From Candidatus Viridilinea mediisalina (GTDB taxonomy: Bacteria; Chloroflexota; Chloroflexia; Chloroflexales; Chloroflexaceae), in the NCBI RefSeq assembly GCF_002532535.1, contig NZ_NQWI01000006.1, positions 31,328-95,327 on the forward strand: DNA of 64,000 bases, in the 5' to 3' direction. Of this stretch, positions 30,901-42,958 are shown piece by piece. The notes under the pieces are model-generated. The model had not been told where the DNA came from and ran no database searches. It saw only the letters and a program-made list of their open reading frames with translations. The translations under genes and the position numbers were made by a program. Within the stretch, counting starts at the first letter, position 1. Every line of letters begins with the position of its first letter.

Positions 30901-33900
30901 GAGCCGATTTCGTTGAAGAATCAAAGCGGACGTGATTACGTGGGCCGCCATTGGGTTTCAGTGCTCAACCCTGAGCCGATTTCGTTGAAGAAGGGACGTT
31001 CCATGCAGGAACAACTGGTGATCATTCGGTTTCAGTGCTCAACCCTGAGCCGATTTCGTTGAAGGAACACTGCCAAGGTAGTCAAGATCACCGCGTTCTA
31101 GTTTCAGTGCTCAACCCTGAGCCGATTTCGTTGAAGAAGAGATTTCGGCTAGTCCGCCCCGTTGCGTGGTCTTGTTTCAGTGCTCAACCCTGAGCCGATT
31201 TCGTTGAAGAAAGATTGGCTGCGCACCAGTCGCACGTTGCGGTTGAGTCGGTTTCAGTGCTCAACCCTGAGCCGATTTCGTTGAAGACACCGCCTCCTCG
31301 CCTCGCTGCGTCAACTCCTGACGCGTTTCAGTGCTCAACCCTGAGCCGATTTCGTTGAAGATCGACACGCGAATGATCAACCTTGCGCTCCTCGTCGGTT
31401 TCAGTGCTCAACCCTGAGCCGATTTCGTTGAAGATTCGTCAGGGATAGCGAAGCGTGGGCAGGTATGCCGTTTCAGTGCTCAACCCTGAGCCGATTTCGT
31501 TGAAGACCAATCCTTCAAGCCCCCCCAGGCCTCCGCTCCGAATTGTTTCAGTGCTCAACCCTGAGCCGATTTCGTTGAAGAACTTGCTTACTTGCGCCGC
31601 GTTGCAATGCGATATGCGTTTCAGTGCTCAACCCTGAGCCGATTTCGTTGAAGACGGCTTCTTCCGTCCGGTGGAGGTGATTGATTCAGAGTTTCAGTGC
31701 TCAACCCTGAGCCGATTTCGTTGAAGAACAAGCGCGACAATGCACGAAAAATCGCGCAGTGGGTTTCAGTGCTCAACCCTGAGCCGATTTCGTTGAAGAA
31801 CACGACAATGACTAACGCAAACGTGACAGTACAGAGTTTCAGTGCTCAACCCTGAGCCGATTTCGTTGAAGAGATAGCCCCATGTCCGTCCGGCGCTACA
31901 GCCCTGGAGTTTCAGTGCTCAACCCTGAGCCGATTTCGTTGAAGATCAGACATCGTAACAATCGTGTCAGGATTGTAGAATAGTTTCAGTGCTCAACCCT
32001 GAGCCGATTTCGTTGAAGATGATCACCGGCGCACCATCGGCCCGCTCTGCCGTGAGTTTCAGTGCTCAACCCTGAGCCGATTTCGTTGAAGAGCTGCATC
32101 TCCTGTTGCAGCGCCAAAAGCAGCAGGTTTCAGTGCTCAACCCTGAGCCGATTTCGTTGAAGACTGATGGATTGCAGCCCCCTCTGAGTAAACCATCCAG
32201 TTTCAGTGCTCAACCCTGAGCCGATTTCGTTGAAGAAAATATAATCTAATGACCTATATGCCAGACGTACCAGGTTTCAGTGCTCAACCCTGAGCCGATT
32301 TCGTTGAAGAAGTGCGGTGAGCCAGTGACGAGTAACGAGTAATGAGTTTCAGTGCTCAACCCTGAGCCGATTTCGTTGAAGAACGAGATACGAATGGGGC
32401 GCCGCAGGGGGCGTGACACGTTTCAGTGCTCAACCCTGAGCCGATTTCGTTGAAGACCAGCGCCGCAACGAGCGCATCGGTCACCGGCTCAACAAGTTTC
32501 AGTGCTCAACCCTGAGCCGATTTCGTTGAAGAAGCGAAGTAAGCATCACCCTTGACCTGAAGCTCGAGTTTCAGTGCTCAACCCTGAGCCGATTTCGTTG
32601 AAGAAGCCGCTGGCTCAGGCGCGGGGGCGCTGGCGGCTTCGGTTTCAGTGCTCAACCCTGAGCCGATTTCGTTGAAGAGTGGGATATCCCGCTCGCTCGC
32701 GTGAGCATCACCACGTTTCAGTGCTCAACCCTGAGCCGATTTCGTTGAAGAACACCACGGCGCAAGCCTTCGCCCGGCTTGGCTTGCGTTTCAGTGCTCA
32801 ACCCTGAGCCGATTTCGTTGAAGAGCGGCCATACCCGCCTGGCTTCGTGCATTGACCGCAAGTTTCAGTGCTCAACCCTGAGCCGATTTCGTTGAAGATC
32901 CCCCGCGCCATTGGCGGGGGAGGGTGCGTCAATGTTTCAGTGCTCAACCCTGAGCCGATTTCGTTGAAGACTGCTGGCGACCTTGTGACGCCCGTGGCGC
33001 TCAGTGGTTTCAGTGCTCAACCCTGAGCCGATTTCGTTGAAGAATCGTCTTTGACCTGGTGACTGACTGGAGACCGACGTGTTTCAGTGCTCAACCCTGA
33101 GCCGATTTCGTTGAAGAATCACGGTGCTGATGTTGTTCCATGCGGTGGTCAAAAGTTTCAGTGCTCAACCCTGAGCCGATTTCGTTGAAGATTCAGCGGC
33201 GTCCCTGCTGAAACCGTCCTCCGTACACGTTTCAGTGCTCAACCCTGAGCCGATTTCGTTGAAGAGAGGCCCAAAGCAATTCGCCGTTCAGCACGACGAT
33301 GTTTCAGTGCTCAACCCTGAGCCGATTTCGTTGAAGATGTTCGCGGTGTGCAGCACGGGGTTGCCGTTACTGAGAGTTTCAGTGCTCAACCCTGAGCCGA
33401 TTTCGTTGAAGACGAATTCGAACTCCACGTCAAGCGCCATGTTCCAAAGTTTCAGTGCTCAACCCTGAGCCGATTTCGTTGAAGAGTCGAGGCGATACCC
33501 TACATCGGTGTCGCCGTTTTGCGGTTTCAGTGCTCAACCCTGAGCCGATTTCGTTGAAGACGGATGGTCGCATCAGAGAAGCCACGGCCATGCAGGTGTT
33601 TCAGTGCTCAACCCTGAGCCGATTTCGTTGAAGACTTGAGACCTACCGCCGCCCGATGGGGCCGTCTGGCGGTTTCAGTGCTCAACCCTGAGCCGATTTC
33701 GTTGAAGATGCTCGGCGTTGACACGGTGATTAATTTTGGCGGCGGTTTCAGTGCTCAACCCTGAGCCGATTTCGTTGAAGAGGAGCGGGACGTTTGGGTT
33801 ACGGAGGATCGCAAAGGGGTTTCAGTGCTCAACCCTGAGCCGATTTCGTTGAAGAGGCAGTCGTATTGCGGCAATGGCGAATCGGATGAGGTTTCAGTGC

Positions 33901-36395
33901 TCAACCCTGAGCCGATTTCGTTGAAGAGCGCTGTTGCCGAGGCCCAGCCCGCCGCGCTGTCAGCCGGTTTCAGTGCTCAACCCTGAGCCGATTTCGTTGA
34001 AGAGCCGCCGTCGGCCCGGCACGCTGCCGAATCACATTATCGTTTCAGTGCTCAACCCTGAGCCGATTTCGTTGAAGAATGTGCTGGCGATGCGGGGCTA
34101 TACGGCCCTATGAGTTTCAGTGCTCAACCCTGAGCCGATTTCGTTGAAGATGATCCGTCCTGGTTCAACCTTCGCGACCTCGACGGTTTCAGTGCTCAAC
34201 CCTGAGCCGATTTCGTTGAAGAACTCTTTGGCGCACCGGATGGCGTCGATCCGTATCAGGTTTCAGTGCTCAACCCTGAGCCGATTTCGTTGAAGAATCA
34301 CCGTTGAAACCATCGCGCCGTCAATCGCGGCGAGTTTCAGTGCTCAACCCTGAGCCGATTTCGTTGAAGAAGAACGGATTGTCGGCGGTGAAGGTGACGA
34401 TGAAGGGTTTCAGTGCTCAACCCTGAGCCGATTTCGTTGAAGATGTTCTTTCTGTGCTATGCCCCTCGCACGGCGCGAGTTTCAGTGCTCAACCCTGAGC
34501 CGATTTCGTTGAAGAATGGTTCCATGCAGGCCATAACAAACTCCTTAATTAGTTTCAGTGCTCAACCCTGAGCCGATTTCGTTGAAGAATCAGATCGCGT
34601 AACGGCATGACACGCCATGACTCACGTTTCAGTGCTCAACCCTGAGCCGATTTCGTTGAAGACCCATATGGTGTGCAGCAGGTCAACCAATAGGGTTTGT
34701 TTCAGTGCTCAACCCTGAGCCGATTTCGTTGAAGACTGTTCCTCGGCGCGGTAGGTGTCGCGCCAGAGGCGGGTTTCAGTGCTCAACCCTGAGCCGATTT
34801 CGTTGAAGACTCGGCAAGTCCCTCCGCCTCGGACATGCCTCTATCGGTTTCAGTGCTCAACCCTGAGCCGATTTCGTTGAAGACTTGCCCCCGCGTGTGA
34901 GGCGGGGGCTTGGTGGGCTGTTTCAGTGCTCAACCCTGAGCCGATTTCGTTGAAGAGGCATTTTGGCGGCGAACGTGGCACGAACCGCCTGGGTTTCAGT
35001 GCTCAACCCTGAGCCGATTTCGTTGAAGAGCCTTGCGGAACTGCGCGACACGCGCACGAACGACTACGGTGTTTCAGTGCTCAACCCTGAGCCGATTTCG
35101 TTGAAGAATAATATAAGGACGCGATTCATTATTCACCGGAAACGTTTCAGTGCTCAACCCTGAGCCGATTTCGTTGAAGAATCCAGAGCTTCACTGGTGC
35201 GATCCATGTGGTCGTGTTTCAGTGCTCAACCCTGAGCCGATTTCGTTGAAGAGTCACCCGCGTGCACATCGGAACGATTTTGATCCTCGCGTTTCAGTGC
35301 TCAACCCTGAGCCGATTTCGTTGAAGACGCCGCAAATTCCTTTTTGGCCTCCTCCGCCGTGAGCGTTTCAGTGCTCAACCCTGAGCCGATTTCGTTGAAG
35401 AACTCGTCGCCGATGAGCAGTCTGCACTGATCCATCAGCGTTTCAGTGCTCAACCCTGAGCCGATTTCGTTGAAGACCGTACCGCGCACGGTCATTACCC
35501 AGTCACCTCAAAGTTTCAGTGCTCAACCCTGAGCCGATTTCGTTGAAGAACACATCCGCTGGCCCTCGCCTGATCCGTTGAAGCCGGTTTCAGTGCTCAA
35601 CCCTGAGCCGATTTCGTTGAAGAACCACAGCTCGAAGCGCCCGACGAGCCCGACGAGCCGAGTTTCAGTGCTCAACCCTGAGCCGATTTCGTTGAAGACA
35701 CGAACGGCATGCATCGGGCATGCCGACCTATGTTTCAGTGCTCAACCCTGAGCCGATTTCGTTGAAGCTCCTCAATAACCTTGCGGAACTGTACCGCAAG
35801 ATGTTTCAGTGCTCAACCCTGAGCCGATTTCGTTGAAGACGCGCCCGTGGGCAAGACTTCACAAGCCGAAACTATCGTTTCAGTGCTCAACCCTGAGCCG
35901 ATTTCGTTGAAGAACCTCGGTCGCGTGGCGGCGCTGCAAGAAGACCAGGGTTTCAGTGCTCAACCCTGAGCCGATTTCGTTGAAGACCACCGGCAACCGT
36001 GGGCCAGCGCTACTCGTTTGCCGTGTTTCAGTGCTCAACCCTGAGCCGATTTCGTTGAAGAACGGCACCACGCGCCAGGTGCGAATCACGCGAATCGCGT
36101 TTCAGTGCTCAACCCTGAGCCGATTTCGTTGAAGAGAGAGATCGTTGTGGCCGAACTCGATGGCGTCGTCGCGTTTCAGTGCTCAACCCTGAGCCGATTT
36201 CGTTGAAGAGTTGAAGATGTTGCCCGAGCTACGCGCCCACTTCGAGTTTCAGTGCTCAACCCTGAGCCGATTTCGTTGAAGAAGAGCGTCGCCGGAGAGT
36301 ACAGCTTCACGACCCCCGACGTTTCAGTGCTCAACCCTGAGCCGATTTCGTTGAAGACGTGCGACGGCGGCGGCTTTGTCGCGCACCTGCACAGC

Positions 36396-38990
36396 GTTTC
36401 AGTGCTCAACCCTGAGCCGATTTCGTTGAAGCTTGACATACGCCGCATCGTTTGCGGCAACAGCTTGTTTCAGTGCTCAACCCTGAGCCGATTTCGTTGA
36501 AGATCGTGATAATGTTGGCGATGGTCGTCCATGTCTGCTGTTTCAGTGCTCAACCCTGAGCCGATTTCGTTGAAGGGCGACGAGCCCCGCGAGCGCCGCC
36601 CCCGCTGCGCGGGTTTCAGTGCTCAACCCTGAGCCGATTTCGTTGAAGTCCGCCTGGCCCCACATCAACAGGGCGTACTCCTGCGTTTCAGTGCTCAACC
36701 CTGAGCCGATTTCGTTGAAGGGCATCCGTCCCGTAGCCGACATCGATCTGCTGCAGTTTCAGTGCTCAACCCTGAGCCGATTTCGTTGAAGATGCTGTTA
36801 CGGAGATCTTTGGAGACAACGTAGCAGGTTTCAGTGCTCAACCCTGAGCCGATTTCGTTGAAGTCTACGGCTTTACCCGCCGTCGCTTGCGCGATGCGTG
36901 TTTCAGTGCTCAACCCTGAGCCGATTTCGTTGAAGGCCGGATTCTTCGCCGGCAGCGGTACGGCGAAAGCGGTTTCAGTGCTCAACCCTGAGCCGATTTC
37001 GTTGAAGGAGCAATGACACCCTCAACCAAGACGCGGCCAGGGAAGTTTCAGTGCTCAACCCTGAGCCGATTTCGTTGAAGATCCACGATTTCTCGGACGA
37101 CGCGAACCCCGTCAGGTTTCAGTGCTCAACCCTGAGCCGATTTCGTTGAAGGCCAAGTGCCATGCTTGCACTACCGCCAGCGATGGTAGTTTCAGTGCTC
37201 AACCCTGAGCCGATTTCGTTGAAGAAACCACTGGACATCCGTACCACATGGAGGGTCACAAGTTTCAGTGCTCAACCCTGAGCCGATTTCGTTGAAGGTC
37301 CAGGAACGAACCGCCACCCTCGCGCTCAACGAGGTTTCAGTGCTCAACCCTGAGCCGATTTCGTTGAAGCGCAGCAGATTGCCGATGAAGCGCTCAACTG
37401 GCGCGTTTCAGTGCTCAACCCTGAGCCGATTTCGTTGAAGTCCAACCCAGCGTCAGGGATGGATTGCCAGCTACCAGTTTCAGTGCTCAACCCTGAGCCG
37501 ATTTCGTTGAAGCAAGCGACGCGGGTTGAGGCTTTGCACGGTGGCGAGTTTCAGTGCTCAACCCTGAGCCGATTTCGTTGAAGGTGGAGCGTGTGCCATT
37601 GTACGTTCCCGCTGCACACATGTTTCAGTGCTCAACCCTGAGCCGATTTCGTTGAAGGCCTTCTGCTCTTCGGCGCGGTAGGTGTCGCGCCAGGTTTCAG
37701 TGCTCAACCCTGAGCCGATTTCGTTGAAGCCAATATGTGGTTCTCGCGTGACGAGATGCGCGAGTTTCAGTGCTCAACCCTGAGCCGATTTCGTTGAAGG
37801 GGTGGCGACGAGATTGAGTAGTGAATGGAGTTATCGTTTCAGTGCTCAACCCTGAGCCGATTTCGTTGAAGTCGCTTGCCATCGCCGACATGGAGGCGAT
37901 GGCGCTTGTTTCAGTGCTCAACCCTGAGCCGATTTCGTTGAAGAGTGCGTGGCCGCAGACCTGGCACAAGCACTTCGCACGTTTCAGTGCTCAACCCTGA
38001 GCCGATTTCGTTGAAGGGTTCCCGTCAACCGCTGTGACGTGCGGCTGGCGAAGTTTCAGTGCTCAACCCTGAGCCGATTTCGTTGAAGAGCGACCCTTCC
38101 CCGAGCCTCCCGCCGCTTATGTGGGTTTCAGTGCTCAACCCTGAGCCGATTTCGTTGAAGAAGAACCAGATGTGGTGCGAGGTCTACCGAACCGTGTTTC
38201 AGTGCTCAACCCTGAGCCGATTTCGTTGAAGCCTTCTTCTGCTCGGCTCCCCAGCGCCCCATGTCGAGTTTCAGTGCTCAACCCTGAGCCGATTTCGTTG
38301 AAGAGAATGAAATGACTAACACGAACGCAAACGTGACGGGTTTCAGTGCTCAACCCTGAGCCGATTTCGTTGAAGTGCAAGCGCCCATTTTGCGCCTGGA
38401 TATTTCAGGATGTTTCAGTGCTCAACCCTGAGCCGATTTCGTTGAAGATGAAGTATAGCACAATCAACCCGCCTTGTCAAGTGCGTTTCAGTGCTCAACC
38501 CTGAGCCGATTTCGTTGAAGGGCACGACGCGATACCACGATGTCGCGGCTGGTGGTGCGTTTCAGTGCTCAACCCTGAGCCGATTTCGTTGAAGCCAAGC
38601 CGCCCACCAAGCCCCTCGCGCCGTGCGAGTTTCAGTGCTCAACCCTGAGCCGATTTCGTTGAAGGAGAGACTATCAGCAAGCCGCCATTGACGCGGTACG
38701 CGTTTCAGTGCTCAACCCTGAGCCGATTTCGTTGAAGGGAGGTGCGTCAAGCATTGCAGCTGCCGCGTCGCAGTTTCAGTGCTCAACCCTGAGCCGATTT
38801 CGTTGAAGCAGATGTATATCTGCCTCCTCTGGCGGTTGCGAACCGGTTTCAGTGCTCAACCCTGAGCCGATTTCGTTGAAGGAGTGGAGGCCTCGTCAGG
38901 TGGTGTGCCTGTTCAGGTTTCAGTGCTCAACCCTGAGCCGATTTCGTTGAAGTGAACTGAGTTACGAGCCGTGCGACGACCCGCTAGAGC
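36396..38990 (-). other. Mixed-base, short-period segment of the CRISPR array
   Basis: In repeats 321-356 the + strand base after the repeat is mixed (about 9 A, 14 G, 7 C, 6 T). The 36 units span 2,595 bp, a mean period of 72.1 bp, against 73.1-73.6 bp in every homogeneous block measured. Repeats themselves are unchanged. Confidence 0.85.
38452..38480 (-). promoter_or_regulatory. Near-consensus sigma70 promoter inside spacer 349
   Basis: Within the spacer at 38448-38484 the minus strand carries TTGACA (38475-38480), a 17-nt gap and TATACT (38452-38457), pointing in the direction of array transcription. It was presumably captured with a phage or plasmid promoter and could start transcription about 4.1 kb into the array. 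Confidence 0.5.
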
Positions 38991-41900
38991 GTTTCAGTGC
39001 TCAACCCTGAGCCGATTTCGTTGAAGCCTTGGTGATATTTCGCTTGCTCATTTGTCTTGCCTTGTTTCAGTGCTCAACCCTGAGCCGATTTCGTTGAAGC
39101 GCGGCTTGACGGTGCTACCAATCCTCGCGTGCCTCGCGTTTCAGTGCTCAACCCTGAGCCGATTTCGTTGAAGCCACGCAAACCCGCGTTCCGCTCTGGC
39201 GGCGCTTTGAGGGTTTCAGTGCTCAACCCTGAGCCGATTTCGTTGAAGGAGACACAAGGAGTGTCAGATGAGCGAGAGTTTAAGGTTTCAGTGCTCAACC
39301 CTGAGCCGATTTCGTTGAAGGCGCGCCCGCGTTGCCAGCGGCGCAATGGTTGCCGTGTTTCAGTGCTCAACCCTGAGCCGATTTCGTTGAAGGGGCGACA
39401 TGGACGCCTACAACGCCATTGAAGCCGCCAGTTTCAGTGCTCAACCCTGAGCCGATTTCGTTGAAGGCGTTGCGCTCCACCAGTGTGCGGAGGACGGTTT
39501 CGGCGTTTCAGTGCTCAACCCTGAGCCGATTTCGTTGAAGGGGAGCAGGGCGCAACCAACGAGATCTCGCAGTTGCGTTTCAGTGCTCAACCCTGAGCCG
39601 ATTTCGTTGAAGGTTGGCATTGGCGATCTTCGCCGTGGTCACGTTGGCATGTTTCAGTGCTCAACCCTGAGCCGATTTCGTTGAAGGCGAACCTGACTCC
39701 CGTGCAGCGGGGGCGGCGCTCGCGTTTCAGTGCTCAACCCTGAGCCGATTTCGTTGAAGGAGCCTCCTAGCCCGTTGCGCGGCGCTGTGCCGCGCTACGT
39801 TTCAGTGCTCAACCCTGAGCCGATTTCGTTGAAGGGCATCTGGCGCGTAGAGACGCACGGCTGCGGGGAGGTGTTTCAGTGCTCAACCCTGAGCCGATTT
39901 CGTTGAAGGGCCGCATGGCAGCAGCGTTCGCCGCCGACCGCACCGACGGTTTCAGTGCTCAACCCTGAGCCGATTTCGTTGAAGGGCATCACAGCGCCGC
40001 AAACCGCCCCCGCGCCAGTGATGTTTCAGTGCTCAACCCTGAGCCGATTTCGTTGAAGCGTCGTCAATGAGGTGAGGCTCAACGATGGCGAGCCAGTTTC
40101 AGTGCTCAACCCTGAGCCGATTTCGTTGAAGCCCGTGAGGCGGCGCACAGCCAGTAAGCGCCCGTCGCGTTTCAGTGCTCAACCCTGAGCCGATTTCGTT
40201 GAAGCTTACTGAACGCTTTGCGTCGACCCTTGCCGCTTTCGTTTCAGTGCTCAACCCTGAGCCGATTTCGTTGAAGCCAGTATAGCAAGAGAGGTTTTAT
40301 GTATGTCTTCGTCAAGTTTCAGTGCTCAACCCTGAGCCGATTTCGTTGAAGCGTATGACTATTGCAACGTCCAGCAAAATAGCTACTGTTTCAGTGCTCA
40401 ACCCTGAGCCGATTTCGTTGAAGCCTTCACCGCTGCACCGGGCGGTGCTACTGGAAACTGTTTCAGTGCTCAACCCTGAGCCGATTTCGTTGAAGCTCTT
40501 CGTTGCGCTGTTGGACAAACGCCGCCACCGGATGTTTCAGTGCTCAACCCTGAGCCGATTTCGTTGAAGCGCAACCAAGCCCTTCCCGTGCTGACCGATT
40601 TTGTGAAGTTTCAGTGCTCAACCCTGAGCCGATTTCGTTGAAGCGCGCGCAACTTCAAAGAGCCGATCCACCGTCGCAATGTTTCAGTGCTCAACCCTGA
40701 GCCGATTTCGTTGAAGCGAGACATGAGCGAGGCGGTTCGCCGCCTCAACGCGATGTTTCAGTGCTCAACCCTGAGCCGATTTCGTTGAAGCTCATGACGG
40801 GCGACGTGTGAGCTTTAGTCTGTATGGTTTCAGTGCTCAACCCTGAGCCGATTTCGTTGAAGCCGCCCTCGCCAACACGATTGTCATGCTGCGCGGTGAG
40901 TTTCAGTGCTCAACCCTGAGCCGATTTCGTTGAAGCGTTCTACGCCACCCTCTACCCCGTGGCGGAAGAGGCGGTTTCAGTGCTCAACCCTGAGCCGATT
41001 TCGTTGAAGCACGCAGGTTGACGACAGAAGAAAGCCCGAAGAAAGGAGTTTCAGTGCTCAACCCTGAGCCGATTTCGTTGAAGCCAATATCCTCTCCGAC
41101 GGCGCATGGCACGGTGAAATCAGTTTCAGTGCTCAACCCTGAGCCGATTTCGTTGAAGCCGGGCGTGAGCGTGGCGAGATAGGCGGCGACTTCCTGCGTT
41201 TCAGTGCTCAACCCTGAGCCGATTTCGTTGAAGCCCTGACAAGTTCGATCAGTTTCTTCATCTGGTTGCCGAGTTTCAGTGCTCAACCCTGAGCCGATTT
41301 CGTTGAAGCGAAGACCGAGCCGACGGCAAGGGTGGCGGTTACGAGTTTCAGTGCTCAACCCTGAGCCGATTTCGTTGAAGCCTGAGCAGGATCAGAAGCG
41401 ACCGCCGCGCACTACAGTGTTTCAGTGCTCAACCCTGAGCCGATTTCGTTGAAGCACGCAGCGTCGGCAACGCTCGTCCACTTTGGTATTTGTTTCAGTG
41501 CTCAACCCTGAGCCGATTTCGTTGAAGCCGTTGGCGCTGGGTGTCGAGGCGCCCGCGAATGATGATGTTTCAGTGCTCAACCCTGAGCCGATTTCGTTGA
41601 AGCCCCTTGACCAGCCACGCAAGGATGCCACTGCGCTCTTGTTTCAGTGCTCAACCCTGAGCCGATTTCGTTGAAGCTCAATCACGGTCAAGTACGGACG
41701 AACGGTCAACCGTTTCAGTGCTCAACCCTGAGCCGATTTCGTTGAAGCCTAGACGATTGTGTACCGACAAATCCAACCAAGTCAGTTTCAGTGCTCAACC
41801 CTGAGCCGATTTCGTTGAAGCCAGCAGAACTCGTATTGGGAGCGCCGTAAACGGACGTTTCAGTGCTCAACCCTGAGCCGATTTCGTTGAAGCCTTGCGG

Positions 41901-42633
41901 CGTTTGGCGGCCCAACGCAGTTTGTTTCGTTTCAGTGCTCAACCCTGAGCCGATTTCGTTGAAGCGGCAAACCCGACCCGGATGGAGTAACACCAAAAAT
42001 GTTTCAGTGCTCAACCCTGAGCCGATTTCGTTGAAGCCCCAGATGGCGGCATTGCGGAGTTCCGCAAGCGCCAGTTTCAGTGCTCAACCCTGAGCCGATT
42101 TCGTTGAAGCCCATTCGTGGTACTCATCTCTCAAACCTTTCTGATGAGTTTCAGTGCTCAACCCTGAGCCGATTTCGTTGAAGCGCAACGCGGAGAGCCT
42201 GAGTCTGCACCTGCTCATCGGCCGTTTCAGTGCTCAACCCTGAGCCGATTTCGTTGAAGCCCCGGCCTTCTCGACGAGGCGGGCCGTCTGCCAGCGTTTC
42301 AGTGCTCAACCCTGAGCCGATTTCGTTGAAGCGTTACGCGGAGGGCGACGAGACGGTACTGAAGATCATGTTTCAGTGCTCAACCCTGAGCCGATTTCGT
42401 TGAAGCCGCCAACAGCCAGCGCCACATCAGCGCCGAAGCTCGCGTTTCAGTGCTCAACCCTGAGCCGATTTCGTTGAAGCTTGGAATAAGGTACCGATTG
42501 TGCGACCTGACTCAAGTTTCAGTGCTCAACCCTGAGCCGATTTCGTTGAAGCGCCGCCAGTCCAAAAAACCAAAGCCTAGCCTCTCCCTCGCCTGGTGCC
42601 CGTTGCGGACCGCAGAAGGCGTTCTGTGCGCTC

Positions 42634-42661
42634 ATTGTAACCCATTGCTGCACCATGTCAA
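42634..42661 (-). promoter_or_regulatory. Predicted pre-crRNA promoter
   Basis: On the minus strand a perfect TTGACA (42656-42661), a 16-nt spacer and TACAAT (42634-42639, five of six consensus bases) point at the array, with expected initiation near 42627, about 75 nt before the first repeat. Confidence 0.7.
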
Positions 42662-42858
42662 GCCTCCGTTTCGCAACTTGGTTTTTGTGTCAGATCCGCG
42701 TTAAGTTGCGAGTGATTTGCGAACCCTTTGTGATGCGTTTTGTTACCTTAAAATGCTTTACACGTTGTACAAATGGCCCCCGCCAAACGGTGCGATTTTG
42801 GCGAGTTGCGAGTGACCCCTCTGAAAGGGGTTGTTTTGGTGGTGTTTGACTCTTTTTT

Positions 42859-42895
42859 TGCGCTGCGTGGGCGGCGAAGCCGCCCACGCAGCGCA
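42859..42895. repeat. Perfect hairpin, GGCGGC-core family, copy 3
   Basis: Arms TGCGCTGCGTGGGCGGC and complement (17 bp) around the loop GAA, followed on the + strand by CGAGG and seven T. On the + strand it could act as a terminator, but no + strand gene lies upstream of it. Confidence 0.75.
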
Positions 42896-42907
42896 CGAGG
42901 TTTTTTT

Positions 42908-42958
42908 GGCGGGGCATCGCGGTGGCTGAGCCTGTCGAAGCCACCGCGATGCCCCGCC
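42908..42958. repeat. Perfect 20-bp stem enclosing the CTGAGCCTGTCGAAG repeat
   Basis: Arms GGCGGGGCATCGCGGTGGCT and complement flank GAGCCTGTCGA. The loop and inner stem match the interspersed motif also seen in the nested palindrome at 6186-6438. It lies 12 bp beyond the cas4 stop. Confidence 0.75.

Larger units (their letters stand above)
12912..42551 (-). CRISPR. Giant CRISPR array, about 405 repeats of 36 bp, read leftward
   Basis: By hand count there are about 405 repeats and 404 spacers in 29,640 bp without interruption. In the transcribed (minus) sense the 36-bp repeat begins CTTCAACGAAATCGG and ends GAGCACTGAAAC. GCTCA-GGGT-TGAGC forms a 5-bp stem followed by exactly 8 nt, ACTGAAAC, as expected for Cas6 cutting at the stem base to leave an 8-nt 5' handle. 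Spacers run about 34-39 nt. Repeats are nearly invariant; I saw three variants (two with CAGTACTC at about 14670 and 15835, one with GTTAAAG at about 17772), all in the left sixth, fitting a leader at the right. The + strand base after each repeat is constant in blocks by repeat number: C 1-37; T,C,G 38-40; A 41-63; C 64-79; G 80-128; C 129-132; A 133-320 (exceptions 231, 248, 312); mixed 321-356; C 357-359; G 360-370; C 371-405. Confidence 0.99.

Noticed and set aside
13388..42704. Many 60-160-residue ORFs on both strands with repeated VSVLNPEPISLK or FNEIGSGLSTET motifs
   Set aside because: They are translations of the 36-bp CRISPR repeat, which is open in these frames; they end whenever a spacer carries a stop or shifts frame. 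Not genes and not a repeat-protein family.
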